Shown: in pieces, positions 33,746 through 45,583 of the stretch
Numbering within the stretch: position 1 is the stretch's first letter
Layout: every line of letters starts with the position of its first letter
Assembly (NCBI GenBank): GCA_014904985.1
Contig: MU129002.1
Location: forward strand, 61,567-125,566
Direction of reading: 5' to 3'
From: Hydnum rufescens UP504
Taxonomy: Eukaryota; Basidiomycota; Agaricomycetes; Cantharellales; Hydnaceae
Length of the DNA stretch: 64,000 nt
The notes under the pieces: generated by a model
What the model saw: only the letters and a program-made list of their open reading frames with translations
Database searches by the model: none
Told to the model about the DNA's origin: nothing
Translations under genes and position numbers: made by a program

Positions 33746-36528
33746 ATGGCTACCCCAACTGCTAGACCAATGCCTAGGCCATCTGCCAAGGATGCTCCTT
33801 ACTTCAAGGGCAAATGACTTGAAAGCTTTCTCACTGACTATGAAGCCTGCTGTGATGAAGCCCTGTATGATGATATCAAGAAATGTGAAAATTTAGCAAG
33901 GTATTGCAATGATGATGCCAGAGAACTAATTAAAAATCTTCCTGAAGTAAAGGGAGGATCCTTCAAAGCCCTATCAGAGAGACTTTGTGACTTCTATGGT
34001 TTGAGTGACAGGAGACAAAAGTATGCTCAAGAAAGGTTGGCCAAGTTCTGCTACCATTCAAGATCCATCAAGAGTGAGGCAGACCTGGATGAATATTATC
34101 ACAAATTTGTTACACAGGTACAACACCTTGCTAAGAAAGGTACAATTGCTGATAGAGATCAAGATGACCTGTTCTGGCAAGGAATCCCTTGATGACTGCA
34201 GAAGGTGGCATATCCAAACTTGCAAGAGACTAAAGGGTTTGACCCTACAAAACCACTAGAATATTCTGCTGCTTACAAGTGTATCAAGCTGTGTGTTACT
34301 GAGGATCTTTACTACAATACAGGACACCTTCCCAAATCCAGCAGCAAGTTGTTGATAGCTCACAAGAAGTCTAAAGCAAAAAAGTCTTATTACAAGCACA
34401 AATCAGATTCAGATTCCTCAAGCTCAAGTTCTTCAGACTCCTCAGATGATGAATCCCCAGCAAAGGAGCCAGAAAGTGACAGTGATAGTGAAGTCCCAGT
34501 ATGAGCAACTACTTCTCCCAAAAAGGCAGTTGTACATCATAAAGCACCAGTAATTCCTACCATTCGAAATGTTGTTGATCAAGTAGGAGAGTTGGCCAGG
34601 TCATTTGATGAGATGAAGATCCACTTTGCTAGGTCCTTGCCCAATGATAACCCTCACCCCAACAGTAATCAAGTGCACCCACAAACTTCTAGTCCTGCAA
34701 CATATCCTAACAACTACCCCCTTGGAATGCCTCAGAATCAGTACATGAATAAATCAGCAGAAGGATCAGGAAACAATTTGGTTTGCTGGTTCTGTGATAA
34801 AGTAGGAACTCATAATGTAGGCATGAAGAATTGTCCAGATGCCCAGGCAATGATCAGACAGAATCTGATCAAATACTCAATCGAAGGACAGCTTGTGAAG
34901 ATGGATGGATCTAGACTCCCTCAAGGAATCCCAGGCCAAGGAGGATTCAAGCAAGCTATTATAGATGAGATTAAGAGGTTTGAATCAGATATTCCCAACA
35001 CTAGTCACTCTGGAGCATGCAGTTTGGTAGACAATTATGGCCATTCTCCATTCCAAGGATGAGCCTATGCAATAGAAGCAGACTACAGGGTTTATCCAGC
35101 AGCCAAGCAGGAGAAGCCAAATGTTTGATTTATGCCAATGGTAGAACCTCCCAAGGAACACAAAGTTAGTTGATTGCCAGATCATAAGGTCACAGTGGAA
35201 ATCCCTCCTCAAAATCTTGCCAAACCAAATTCTGAAAATTGTCCCAAACACCCTGCTGAACCAACAGCTGCTCCCAAGGTGAATCCAGTTCCAGAAAGAA
35301 AACAAGTAATTGAAAATGTCCCAGCACCACCCACAAATACTCCTTTTTTGAATGCACGAAAACCAGAATCAGGTATCTTACCTGCTGAAACTCTTAAGCA
35401 GCCCCCTTCCATCCAACCTCCTCCCATTCATGTTCCCCAGCCTATAGTTGAAATCAAGGAAACTGCTCCACCCCAAGCCTGGAAGGACAACATTCCTCAA
35501 GAAGATATTGAAATGGGGTTTGATGCACCTGAAAAGAAAATTCCAAAGCAGGCTCCAGCCTTTCAATTTACAACTGATCTCCAGGATGCATGTGAAGATA
35601 AAGATGTAGCAGAGAAGGTGTTGGACCAGATGATTGAAATATCACTGGGAGACTTCCTTGGAACTGCCATTGGCCCAGCAAAAATACCTGCATCAAGGTA
35701 GAAGTTAAAGAAGGAACCCACAGGAAAATATCGTGAACCACTCACAGTAAACATTGTCAACAGCACAGCATACCAAGATGCTCAAGAGCTTGAAAATGCT
35801 GAATGTCTGGACAGCTCAGATGAAGAACCCATGTACAAGGACATTTACCCTCCAGGACAACAGCACCCACTGAAATGGCTCTACAAATCCCACATGCTGA
35901 AGGCAAAATGATTGTTAGCCATGGCCACTGGAAAGATTCAAGCCAAAGTTGCTGGTGAAGAAGATGTAATACTAATGCTGGACACAGGTTCTGAGCCGAA
36001 CCTCATATCAAAAGAGACCATGGAATGATTTCACTTGCCAATGGATCCAGATGGCCAATGATGGTCTCTTCAAGGAGTCAATAGTGGACCAGAACCTCTC
36101 CTAGGATGCTGTTGAAATGTCCCCATAGAAGTTGGAGGTATTCACTTTGACCATGATTTCTTTGTTAAAAGTGGAAACTTCAATGACCATGAATTGTTAT
36201 TGGGACAACCCTGGCTGATGGCATATGGTGCACAAATAGGATATGGTGGTTCAAATGATGGAAACCATAGTATGAAACTCCAGATATATGAGAAGGGAAA
36301 CACAGAGGACACATCAGTAATAGTACCAGCACTAGTCAATGAAACACGAGAACAAATGAAATTGGTCACTGCAGTCAGGGCAATCCCTCTGACTCAGCCT
36401 GATTTAGTCATCCAAATGTCCCACAACTGCACTGTTCCAAACATCACACAGACTTTGGCACAGAAAAGTACACAGACATCCAAAAATACATATAAAGAAT
36501 TGAATTTTGTAGTTTTAGGTAGCTTTTA
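33746..36528 (+). pseudogene. Gag-aspartic protease of the non-autonomous element
   Basis: One frame runs from MATPTARPMPRPSAKD (33746) to a TAG at 36528 with no frameshift; only in-frame stops break it. I count eleven TGA and one TAG. The capsid-like part is at 33780-34200 (ALSERLCDFYG, ERLAKFCYHSRSI). A Ser/Asp/Glu-rich linker is at 34380-34500. A Cys/His knuckle CWFCDKVGTHNVGMKNC is at about 34785-34835, and a Pro-rich region at 35200-35480. The protease has MLDTGSEPNLIS (about 35975-36010) and LLGQPWLMAYG (about 36200-36230). The last ~45 codons lie in the 3' LTR. Family: Ty3/gypsy-type Gag and retropepsin. Confidence 0.85.
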
Positions 36529-36946
36529 GATAAGACTCCCCTCAAAATAAAGTAGTTACAGATGAGAAATTCAAGTGGCCAAGTAACTGAAAGGCATACT
36601 CAGAGCAACAACAAGAAGTTGTAGATAGTTGTAGGGCCCTCAGTGTAGGTGTGCTAGATGTCTAAGCTCTGAATCATACAATAATAGGTTCAAGCCCATA
36701 AAAGTTTAAAATCAGAAATAGCTTCTAAGTTTCAATTTGACAATTGTGATACAAGTAGTCCAGCTAGAGTCAGAAACATTACATCATATCAGAGTCATCC
36801 ATATCATTTCTATACCTAGTAAGCCAATCAACCCATTGAGACTAACCTGAGCCCCTCCCATACCCTTTCATTCCCAATCCCTATAACCTTAGCCAAACAT
36901 CTGGTGGTGTTAGTAATTTCTGCAGAGTGATAAAGCATCTTCTACA
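36390..36946 (+). repeat. 3' LTR of the Gag-protease element
   Basis: Nearly identical to 33047-33602; the differences are mostly CpG-type transitions (for example GTCGTCC against GTCATCC). This shows a fairly recent insertion relative to other repeats here. Confidence 0.82.
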
Positions 36947-37091
36947 ACATAAACTCACAAGAAATCTTGCTTTGGTTTGAAGGATGGATGTGGTGGTTCT
37001 ACACAAGGAGGCATGGTCAGATCTCAATTGTATGACTGTCAAGAAAGGCAAAGGGCATTGCAAGGGGCTGCAATTAAAAGTGTTCACCATC
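36947..37091 (+). other. 3' tail of element M, before its LTR
   Basis: AATCTTGCTTTGGTTTGAAGG .. GCAAGGGGCTGCAATTAAAAG .. GTTCACCATC. The same tail abuts LTR-A on the minus strand at 53772-53920. GCAAGGGGCTGCA is the only purine-rich block near the junction, a weak polypurine-tract candidate. Confidence 0.6.
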
Positions 37092-38574
37092 TGTGGAAGA
37101 TAAAAACATCCAGTATCAGAAAATGCAAAATTACACTACTTCCAGGCATTGGATGATCACATGACCAATTATGAAATTAATTATGGCTATGTGCAGAAAC
37201 TGAATTTGTTCTATAACTCTGTCAGTTTTGATCAGAGAGGTACGCCCATATAACGCTTAGAAAGCTACGATTCACACCATTCTAACAGTACCAAACACAA
37301 GTCAAACAGACCAAAACTGCACTCTCCAGGCCAATTTTACTATCAAAATCCAGGATTTCCAGTAAAATATAGAAAATCCACATCCAAGGGTACCGAGTGC
37401 ATGAAGAACAGATCAAAACTGAACTCTATAGAACAATATTACTATTAGAATCAATACCCATCAGTAAAAAACAAATTTCTCTGTCAGTTCGCATCTGATC
37501 TTCTCAGAACCACTGCGCCCAAAAAGCTGTTAAAAATCTGCATCTAATGATACCAAGAACATCTATTACAGATGCAAACTGCTGTTTCTGCATCAAATCC
37601 CATCCCATGCACTTGTCCCCATTTTCAACCAGCAACAAAACACCTTAACCATTGGACTATGCTCAAATTAATCTCCAGAACCCGGAGATATCCCTTCATT
37701 TCACCTCCCAGAATGCTCCACATGGTCAGTGACATCATGCTCCAACTACTCCACAAGCTCAGCAAACTAGTGACATCACTATGACATCACACTCTATGGA
37801 TGACTCAGCTATGACCACATTATGACATCATTTCTTTATTGCTCTTTTGTTCTACTCCACTATGATCTCATAGCTTTATTACTCTTTTGTTCTTGCTCCA
37901 TGCATAGCCACCTTCAGATAGGTATATAACCTAGCAGATTTTCCTGTTTCCCCCCATCCCCTCACTCTGGAAATCAACCACTGTCAACTACTGTCTACCA
38001 TTCTGCTTATAATCTAGAGAACTGTCTATCTAAAGCCATCTGGAGCTAAGTCATCTTCAAGGTTGTTGAGGCCAAGCCACTGGAAGCCATCTACATGAAA
38101 TACTGAAGCCAAGGATAGTTGCAGAACCTAAGGTTAGAGTTGCTGGACATCCAAGGAAAAAGTAAGCATAATGAAATATGAGTCAGGAAACAAGATTGAA
38201 GCATACTAACCAAACTAACCAAGCACTGACCATTCTATAGCCCACAGATATCCGCATTTTGACCAGAGGATGTAAACAAGGACACACAAATATCAGTAAA
38301 TGAACAAACACAACATGAACACATATAAGCCTTTCTATAAGCATTCCATATGACATATAAGCCTTCCTATAAGCATCTACAATATATCATTGACTATTGC
38401 TAGTTCATATCACATTCCATTCTCCAATAAACATATACATATCTTGCAGAGAGTGATCAACCATTGAAGTGAACCAACCCATTTGAATAAACAGAAACAC
38501 AGTCTCCCATCTACACACTGGCTGAACCAGATTTTTATTTGACAGTCATCAGAGCTCCCAACCCTTCTTCTATA
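37092..38574 (+). repeat. LTR-A, probable 3' LTR of element M
   Basis: 1483 bp, TGTGG..TTCTATA. The left junction (CACCATC|TGTGG) is the same as in the inverted copy of M at 53771, while the right flanks differ (CCGG here). That is expected of a terminal LTR, not of an insertion inherited within M. It lacks part of the module region near 37370. Confidence 0.72.
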
Positions 38575-39399
38575 CCGGAGAGTGTAAGCTTTTCCCTCAG
38601 GATCATCTTGCAGGAATGAACAACAAGGCAGGTATCCATGAGCTGTTGATGGAAGGTAACCAATCTGAGACATCTGATTCATTGGATCATGTCCATTTGT
38701 GGAGGTGGCAGCACCATGTCATCAATTGTAACAAGATGTGCAGGCTGCAAGGAGCCTTGGCTGTTCTTGACAAGGGTTTACATAGGGCCTTATCTTCATA
38801 TGGAATCCCAGTTCCAAGGCTGGGGTGTTCGCGGTCTCAGGGTCTTGTTCCACAGACTCTACACTGTGTGTATCATTCTTCTGTTTGGTTTCAATGGAAC
38901 ACTCAACTTGGGCAGGATTTACAGGTGACTCAAGTTCAATGGCTTGATCCTCAGAAGCCCCAGTCTGTGGCTGGTAACCCTGTTGTTTCACCACTACTGT
39001 ATCACAGTTTCTCGAGTCTTGATCCCCCTGTCACAGATAATAGCTTTGTAATGGACAGTCGTCTCTTCCAGTACCAGCAGCTTCATCAACTGGATGATCC
39101 TGTACCAGGACACCTTGAGATCCTCAAGTCGTGTTCTCTTCCTTTTTTGTAACAAAGCTTGAGTCTGGGGGGAAGCTTTCATCTACCTGGAAACCAGTAG
39201 TGTAGCAGTCCAGTACCTGCCTTGGGGGTGTATACAGTATGTTAGATAAATGTATGTGTGGCAGTGCAATGTTATGACATGTTGACCAAGAGCAGAAATC
39301 TGCATGTTCTTCCTGACCATAATCACACCATCAGCTGATTGAGTCTCTGTCTCGCACTCCTTCATGAGATGGTGGGGGTGGGGTAGACCTTGCATTGGC
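38575..39399 (+). pseudogene. Coding-like region upstream of the KDZ transposase
   Basis: The plus-strand frame 38616-39152 (178 codons) includes AGIHELLMEGNQSETSD, which reads like the disordered N-terminal part of KDZ proteins, and then becomes Pro/Ser/Leu-rich. It may be the first exon of the transposase that follows. No catalytic motif is expected here. Confidence 0.35.
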
Positions 39400-40207
39400 C
39401 CACTTGCTCTAGTGACATGTGCTACTATCATGAACCATGTTGTGATAGCTGAGGAAGGTACTCCATGGTACTCACAACACTTTGTAACACCACTGCTGGG
39501 AAGCAGCACTCCACCAATTCTAGACAACCCTGGTCATTCTGAAGCTCTGTCATTCGAACTTATGCCCAGTGGCCAAGAGATCTATGAGCCAATCAATCCA
39601 AACCATCACCAAATTGGCGCAGTGCCAAAAACATCAGGGAATAAGTGCTATGCAGTGGCAGTGAGTCCCCTGACTATCAAGTCAAAGTTCTTTGCTGGCA
39701 ACACTTCATAGGATACTCCACTTCTTGAATGGAGCCATGTTCACAATGAATTTCTTGATGAACTACTCCAATATGATGGGCACAGGGATTTGTTGCATGT
39801 TCTAGGCTGCCCAGGCTGACTTACCTGGGATCAGTGCAATGTATCAGTGCAATGATTGCTTTGACCATGACATGGTCTGTCGCCAGTGCTGTGTCCAATG
39901 ACATGAACACCTTCCATTACACAAGATAAATGTAAGTTGTGCTTCATATGTGCTCTGGGAATCAGGGTTGTTGATCCTGTATTGTCATGTAGGTATGGAA
40001 TGGTTCATTTTTCAAGCATACAACCCTATGAGATATGGGTCTCACTGTCTACCTTGGGCATAAGGGCTGTTTAATGCCCAAGGATGGTCCTGCATCTTTC
40101 ACTGTCATACACACTAATGGAATCCACGATGTGCATGTGGTGTTCTGTGGCTGTGGAGATGCAGTTCACCCACATCTTCAACTTCTTCATCGAGGATGGT
40201 TTCCCGC

Positions 40208-43200
40208 TGTGGAAGATAAAAACATCCAGTATCAGAAAATGCAAAGATCCATTGATCCCAACCATTGGAATGATCATGTGACCTATTATGAAATCAATTA
40301 CGGCTACGCACAGAAATTGAATTCATTCTATAACTCCGTCAGTTTTGATTGGAGAGGTACGCCCATATAACTCTCGGAAAGCCACGATTCATACCTTTCA
40401 AATGGTACCAAACACAAGTTGAATGGACCAGAAATGCACTCTCCAGACCAATATTACTGTCAAAATACGGGATTTTCAGTAAAAATGAATTTCTCTGTCA
40501 GTTCGCATCCAATCCTCTCGGAACAACCGCGCCTGGAAAGATATAGAAAATCCGCATCCAACGGTACTGAGCACACGAAGAACAGATCAAAACTGAACTC
40601 TACAGAACAATATTACTATCAGAATCAACACCCATCAGTAAAAAATGAATTTCTCTGTCAGTTTACACCGGATCTGCTTGGAACCACCGCGCCCAGAAAG
40701 CTGTTAAAAATCCACATCGAATGATACAAAGAACATCTATTACGGTGTTGGAGGGAAAAATCCCTACCACATAGAGTTCCATTTCAGCATCGAATTTTCC
40801 GATGAACAAGTTAAAAATGTACCAATATGTCATTCCAATATCAAGTCTTTCATCTGTTCATGGATGAGCATGAATTCCATATGTCTGAAAAGATGTAAAT
40901 GGAATGCTCATTTCCTTGTACACAAGTCAATCTCCCGGGGTCTTCAACAGGCCACAGGGACTGTATTCATTTATGCCCTACCATAAGCCATGATATGGTG
41001 GACCCGGCAATTCAACTTGCCCTTCTGTATATCGTCTTGAATTCTCCTTCAATCTACTCATATGGATCTTGCTGCCTTAAGGGCGATCCTAACGAATGGT
41101 GATTATGTAATACGATGGATTACACACCCGGGCCTTCATTCCTACTCATGGATGCATTACATAATCAAATAGGGGCAAATGCGGCACTCTCAAGGAGTAT
41201 TTTTCGAATTTCTCCGTCAGTTTTGATCGGATCGGCTCGGGAAAGTAGTGCCAGAAAGATACGATTCATACCTATCCGACGATACCAAGTACGAGTCAAT
41301 CCGATGAAAACTGCATGTTCTAGAACGATTTTACTATGGAATCCATGCTCTCAAGGAGTACTTTCCACTTTTCGAAGTCAATTCGTATCCGATCGACTCG
41401 TAAATATAGCACCCTGAAAGCTGTGAACAATACCTATCAAATGATATTGATTACGTGTTCATCGGATCAGAACTGAGGCTTCTGGAACGATTTCACCTGC
41501 TCATTCATAATAAGAAGGTGTATTTTTCGAATTTCTCCGTCAGTTTTGATCGGATTTGCATGAAACGACCGCGCCTAGAAAGGTATTGAAAATGCCCATC
41601 CAGCGGTATGAAGGGCGTCACGAACGAAGAAGAACTCGGTGTTCTACATACGAATTTCCCCCTTGTCTCAGGAGAACATCATTCCCCCTTCCAATTTTCA
41701 AATATTGAATATTGTCCGGCAGCCTTATATCCGAAGGATAGGACGTTCAGGACGACTCATTCCACCATTCCTCAAGGGAATCTGTCCAAAAGGGAAGGAG
41801 AAATAGTCATTTTATGCTCTATCCTATCCCCAGACTTGTAAATTGAATATCTCTGTCAGTTTTGAAGCTTTTGACTTGGTTCCTTTTTCTACATATTTCC
41901 CCTATCCCCCTGCTTCCATCGGATATTTGATCTCATAGCCAGGTTGTATATTAAGCGAATTGTGTTGAAAATTCCATTGTCTTCCCCCTCCCCAGTCTGA
42001 AGCACTGAAGTATTGCTGCTGGATTCCCGGGCGAATTCCATCTGAGGACATTTCTACTACTACACTTTGTCTAAGGCCACAAGACTAGGACCTTGGAGTG
42101 TGGGATTTGTGGCATAATTTCCCCTTTATTCATCTGCTTCGGCAACTACTGCTGACAGCGGATTATCTTCTATCCTAAAGACCCTCCTACACTCAGACCT
42201 GAACATTCGGATTATTTTGGTGGCCCCCGTTCTTCGTTCTCGATTCCATATCGCGGACTGTGGCAGAGATTCCCTCATTTCTCTTGCTTACAACGGATGG
42301 AAACTGTTGTTTCTGCATCAAATCCCATCCCATGCACTTGTCCCCATTATCAACCAGCAACAAAAACATCTTAACCACTGGACTACAAACAAATTAATCT
42401 CCAAGAACTCAGAAATATCCTTTGATTTCATCTCCCATTGCCACAAATAACTTCTAGAACCTCACAGATAAGAAAGATAACACTCCCTTGACTACCCTTT
42501 TGTTCTGTTTATGAATGACTCACCCTCCTTGCAACCACTTTATGAAAGATAACACCTTCTTAGCAACCCTTTTGTTCTGTTTATGAATGACTCACCTATC
42601 TTGCAACCACTTTATGAATGACTCACCCTCCTTGACAACCCTATTGTTCTCACATATGACTCACCTAGGAGTGAGTCATATTCTTTAAACACAGCCACCT
42701 TCAGAAAGGTATAAAAGCTGGTAGATTTTCCTGTATCCCCCCATCATCTTCTCACTACTGGAATATACTACTGTCTACAAATCTGCTTGCATCTTAAGAG
42801 AGTACTGATCTAAAGCCATCTGGAGCTAAGTCATATACAAGGTTGTTAAGACTAAGTCACTGGAAGCCCTCTATGCGAAATACTGAGCCAAGGATAGTTG
42901 CAGGACCTAAGGTTAGAGTTGCTGGACATCCAAGGAAAGGTGAGTAAAAACAAAGTTAAGTCAGAAGAAGAAAGAAACACATTGACATACTAAATCAAGC
43001 TTAAACTAGTCTAGAGTCCTCTTTAGAATCCGCATTTTGACCAGGAGGACACAAATAGGTACCCACAAATAGCAGTAAACAGTTCAATACAACATGTATA
43101 AGCCTTTCACAAGCATCCCATGATATATCATTGACTATAGCTAGTCCATACCACAATCTTATCCTCCACTGAATACCATACCTAACTTGTTAGAGAGTGA

Positions 43201-43319
43201 TCAACCATCAGAGCAAACCAGCCCATTGAATAAAAACAGAAATACAGTCTCCCATCTACACACTGGCTGAACCAGAGTTTGATTTGACAGTCATCAGAGC
43301 TCCCAATGCTTCTTCTATA
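40208..43319 (+). repeat. LTR-A inserted in the KDZ gene (split by LTR-B)
   Basis: TGTGG..TTCTATA with flanks CCGC (40204-40207) and CTGC (43320-43323), a 4-bp duplication differing by one CpG transition. Removing it with one flank restores the KDZ frame. Net length without the nested LTR-B is about 1.56 kb. The TGACTCA array (about 42525-42680) and TATAAAAG (about 42710) are intact. Confidence 0.92.
40746..42292 (+). repeat. LTR-B, complete young copy
   Basis: 1547 bp, TGTTGGAGGG..CTTGCTTACA, with ACGG on both sides (40742-40745 and 42293-42296). It is rich in intact CpG (for example TTTTGATCGGATCGGCTCGG near 41225), unlike all older copies. Three ~160-bp modules (41205-41640) repeat the TTTCTCCGTCAGTTTTGATC theme. 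A 77-codon frame (41608-41841) is probably incidental. It is the latest insertion in this stack. Confidence 0.92.
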
Positions 43320-45583
43320 CTGCTACGATCCACCAGCCTAGAATGTGCACCATGTTTGTCACTCTGAACCACTTTCATCTCCAAACCATTCATTCTAAAC
43401 TCACCACCACCCACTTTATTGCCACACTCGAATGCAAAACAGACAACACAGGCTTAGTAACTGTGAAGGTGCATTCTCGCTGAACTTCTAACTTAATGGT
43501 GAGCCAACTCATCTTTACCATTCTTATAAAGGACCAATATGTCAGTTTCTTGTGGATGTTGCATGAATGGCATCACTTGATGATGCTGAAGAGAGCTGGG
43601 CATGGCCATGAGGACTCTGGGGTCAAAGGCACACAGCCTGGCACTCTTGCCATCCTCTGCTTGGCCTGCCCACACCCAGGCATTAATTTGCCAAATGATT
43701 GGAAATCTGCTCCAATGTCACAACAGTACAGTGTATATCAAGTTGTAACAATTTGTACTAAGGTGTTTGCATTGCCTATATAGATTTCTTTACAGACTCC
43801 ACATAGCTGCTGATGCAAATTTTCACATGAAGAATCATTTCAAATCAGGATCATGCCCTGATGTCGGTCTTGGTACTGGTTTATTGTATTTCATTGAAGA
43901 TGCCCCATACAAAAGCTTTCTCCTCAATTATGTCTCATAAATGGATGTATGTGACATCTCTATGTCACAGGCCTGTGAGCTTAGTTATCTTTATCAGATC
44001 TCAACATGCAGTGGTCTTGCCGCATTGGACCTCACAAACACATGGAAGTTGGTGGGCCTTCGTGTAACCGGTGTTGGGGTGGCTGTCTGTGCCCACCAAG
44101 GGTGTATTCATCCACTAGGACTCAGTGATCTTCAGAAAGGTGAGTGGTGTGTTGGCCATTGACCCTATATATGGTTGATCTTTATTAATGTTCACATTGA
44201 TCATCTAGATATTGCAACATGGACTATATAATTTTTTCCAGCCTTCAGTCGTGTAAACTTCACGAGATTCTTCTATCCTATGACATTTTCTGCCAATGGG
44301 CCAAGAAACAAGAAGCTTGCCATGATTTACTCCCTGTGGCTCTCTGGCTTGACCCCCAAATCACCCTCTTGGGGGTAGTGCCCAAATTCCATCTCCCTGC
44401 CCACAAAGATATCTGTCATATGAAGTACTTGCTTAATTCATGCCCTGGCTGTGGGTGGACTGATGGTGAAGGCATAGAACATGACTGGTCAAATATAAAT
44501 CCTGCAGCCATGAGTACAAAGGAGATGGGTGAGGGATCATGACATGATACAATTGATGATCTCTTCAGAGATTGGAATTACCACAAGAATGTTGGATTAG
44601 GTGAGTGGTTGATGGAATGCTACAATTGGACCAATCAATTAGCTGTTCTTTCTAGGTGTGTCCCTCAAATCTAAGCTAGCTGAAGCTACTGCGGCAATGC
44701 ATCTTCACACTGAGCAATTTAATGAATTCAATGCTGGATTTGTGGTCGATACTGTCAAGAACTGGGAGTCTAGAGTGTTACTTTGGGAGTCTGATGATAG
44801 TAATCCTGATCCATATGTTGTAGTGTCATCATGTCTGTAGGTTGTTACATTTTCCCATTGATCACAAGCTCATTCCAATGTATAGTGAAAACACAAGTGG
44901 ACATCTGCCTTGAGCTCATGCAGGCTGAGAGGGAGGCCCTTGATGAAGGAGACCCCATGCTGCACACAGTGAGCATGAGTGCTTTTATAACAATGTGACT
45001 AGAGCTCAAAGAACTCCAGTGTGTAGCCACACTCTTTTCTCGTTTACTCTGCTCACAACCACCGTACAGGCACCATCTTTCCCAAGATGTCCAAGCCCAG
45101 AAGAACACCAGTACAATGATTCAACTAGCCAAGATCCAGGAGTGTTGGCTCCATATGGAGAAGTGAGTCGCGACATTCCATGCAATCCAGGCTGCATATA
45201 TGCCAGAGGCCACTTGTCACATAGCCAGGATGCCCACTGATAACGAATCTGAGAGTCAACCTGAGACTTGCCCATTATTCCTCCCTTCACAGTTATCCCC
45301 CACAATCTGTGCATCGAGCCCTCTCATTCTAAAGATGGAGAAAGAGCTATGATATGCTCAGGCAACCAATGGCATTGTAGAGCTACATCAATCACTGACT
45401 GTCTGTGCACACCTGACAAAATACAAAGCTGACCAAGTCTGTGGCCAGCATGCAAATACACATGCACACACACTCCTCAACAAGGCAGAAGCAAGAATGG
45501 ACAGAATTGCTGAGAAGTATTGTGTTGCTTGAGTGTCTTACCAAATTCTCGCAGGGGTGGGTGAATGGGAAACAGTCCTAAAG

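Larger units (their letters stand above)
33047..36946 (+). mobile_element. Gag-protease-only LTR retrotransposon (3.9 kb)
   Basis: Two ~557-bp direct repeats bound it: 33047-33602 and 36390-36946, both TGACTCAGCC..CTTCTACA with few differences. The flanks AGATA (left) and ACATA (right) are an imperfect 5-bp match. A possible primer-binding site, TGGTGGTCC, lies at 33605. The 2.8-kb interior has one reading frame for Gag and protease and no RT, RNase H or integrase, so mobility would need enzymes supplied in trans. It sits inside element M. Confidence 0.8.

Noticed and set aside
33746..36528. TGA read as a sense codon (genetic-code change)
   Set aside because: The TGA pattern could suggest recoding, but non-coding repeats and target duplications show the same CpG to TpG/CpA change, and TGA also follows Arg positions in unrelated genes. 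Decay explains all of it.
33746..36528. Classic ascomycete RIP
   Set aside because: RIP favours CpA and would leave many TAA and TAG stops. Stops here are nearly all TGA, and changes concentrate at CpG.
19539..38574. One giant element bounded by the LTR-A copies at 19.5 and 37.1 kb
   Set aside because: The outer flanks (CTGC, CCGG) do not match even allowing CpG change, and the 19.5 kb copy is followed by a chromodomain gypsy tail, not by element M.
43493..43675. Minus-strand frame in the KDZ core
   Set aside because: It overlaps clear plus-strand KDZ motifs and has no support of its own.
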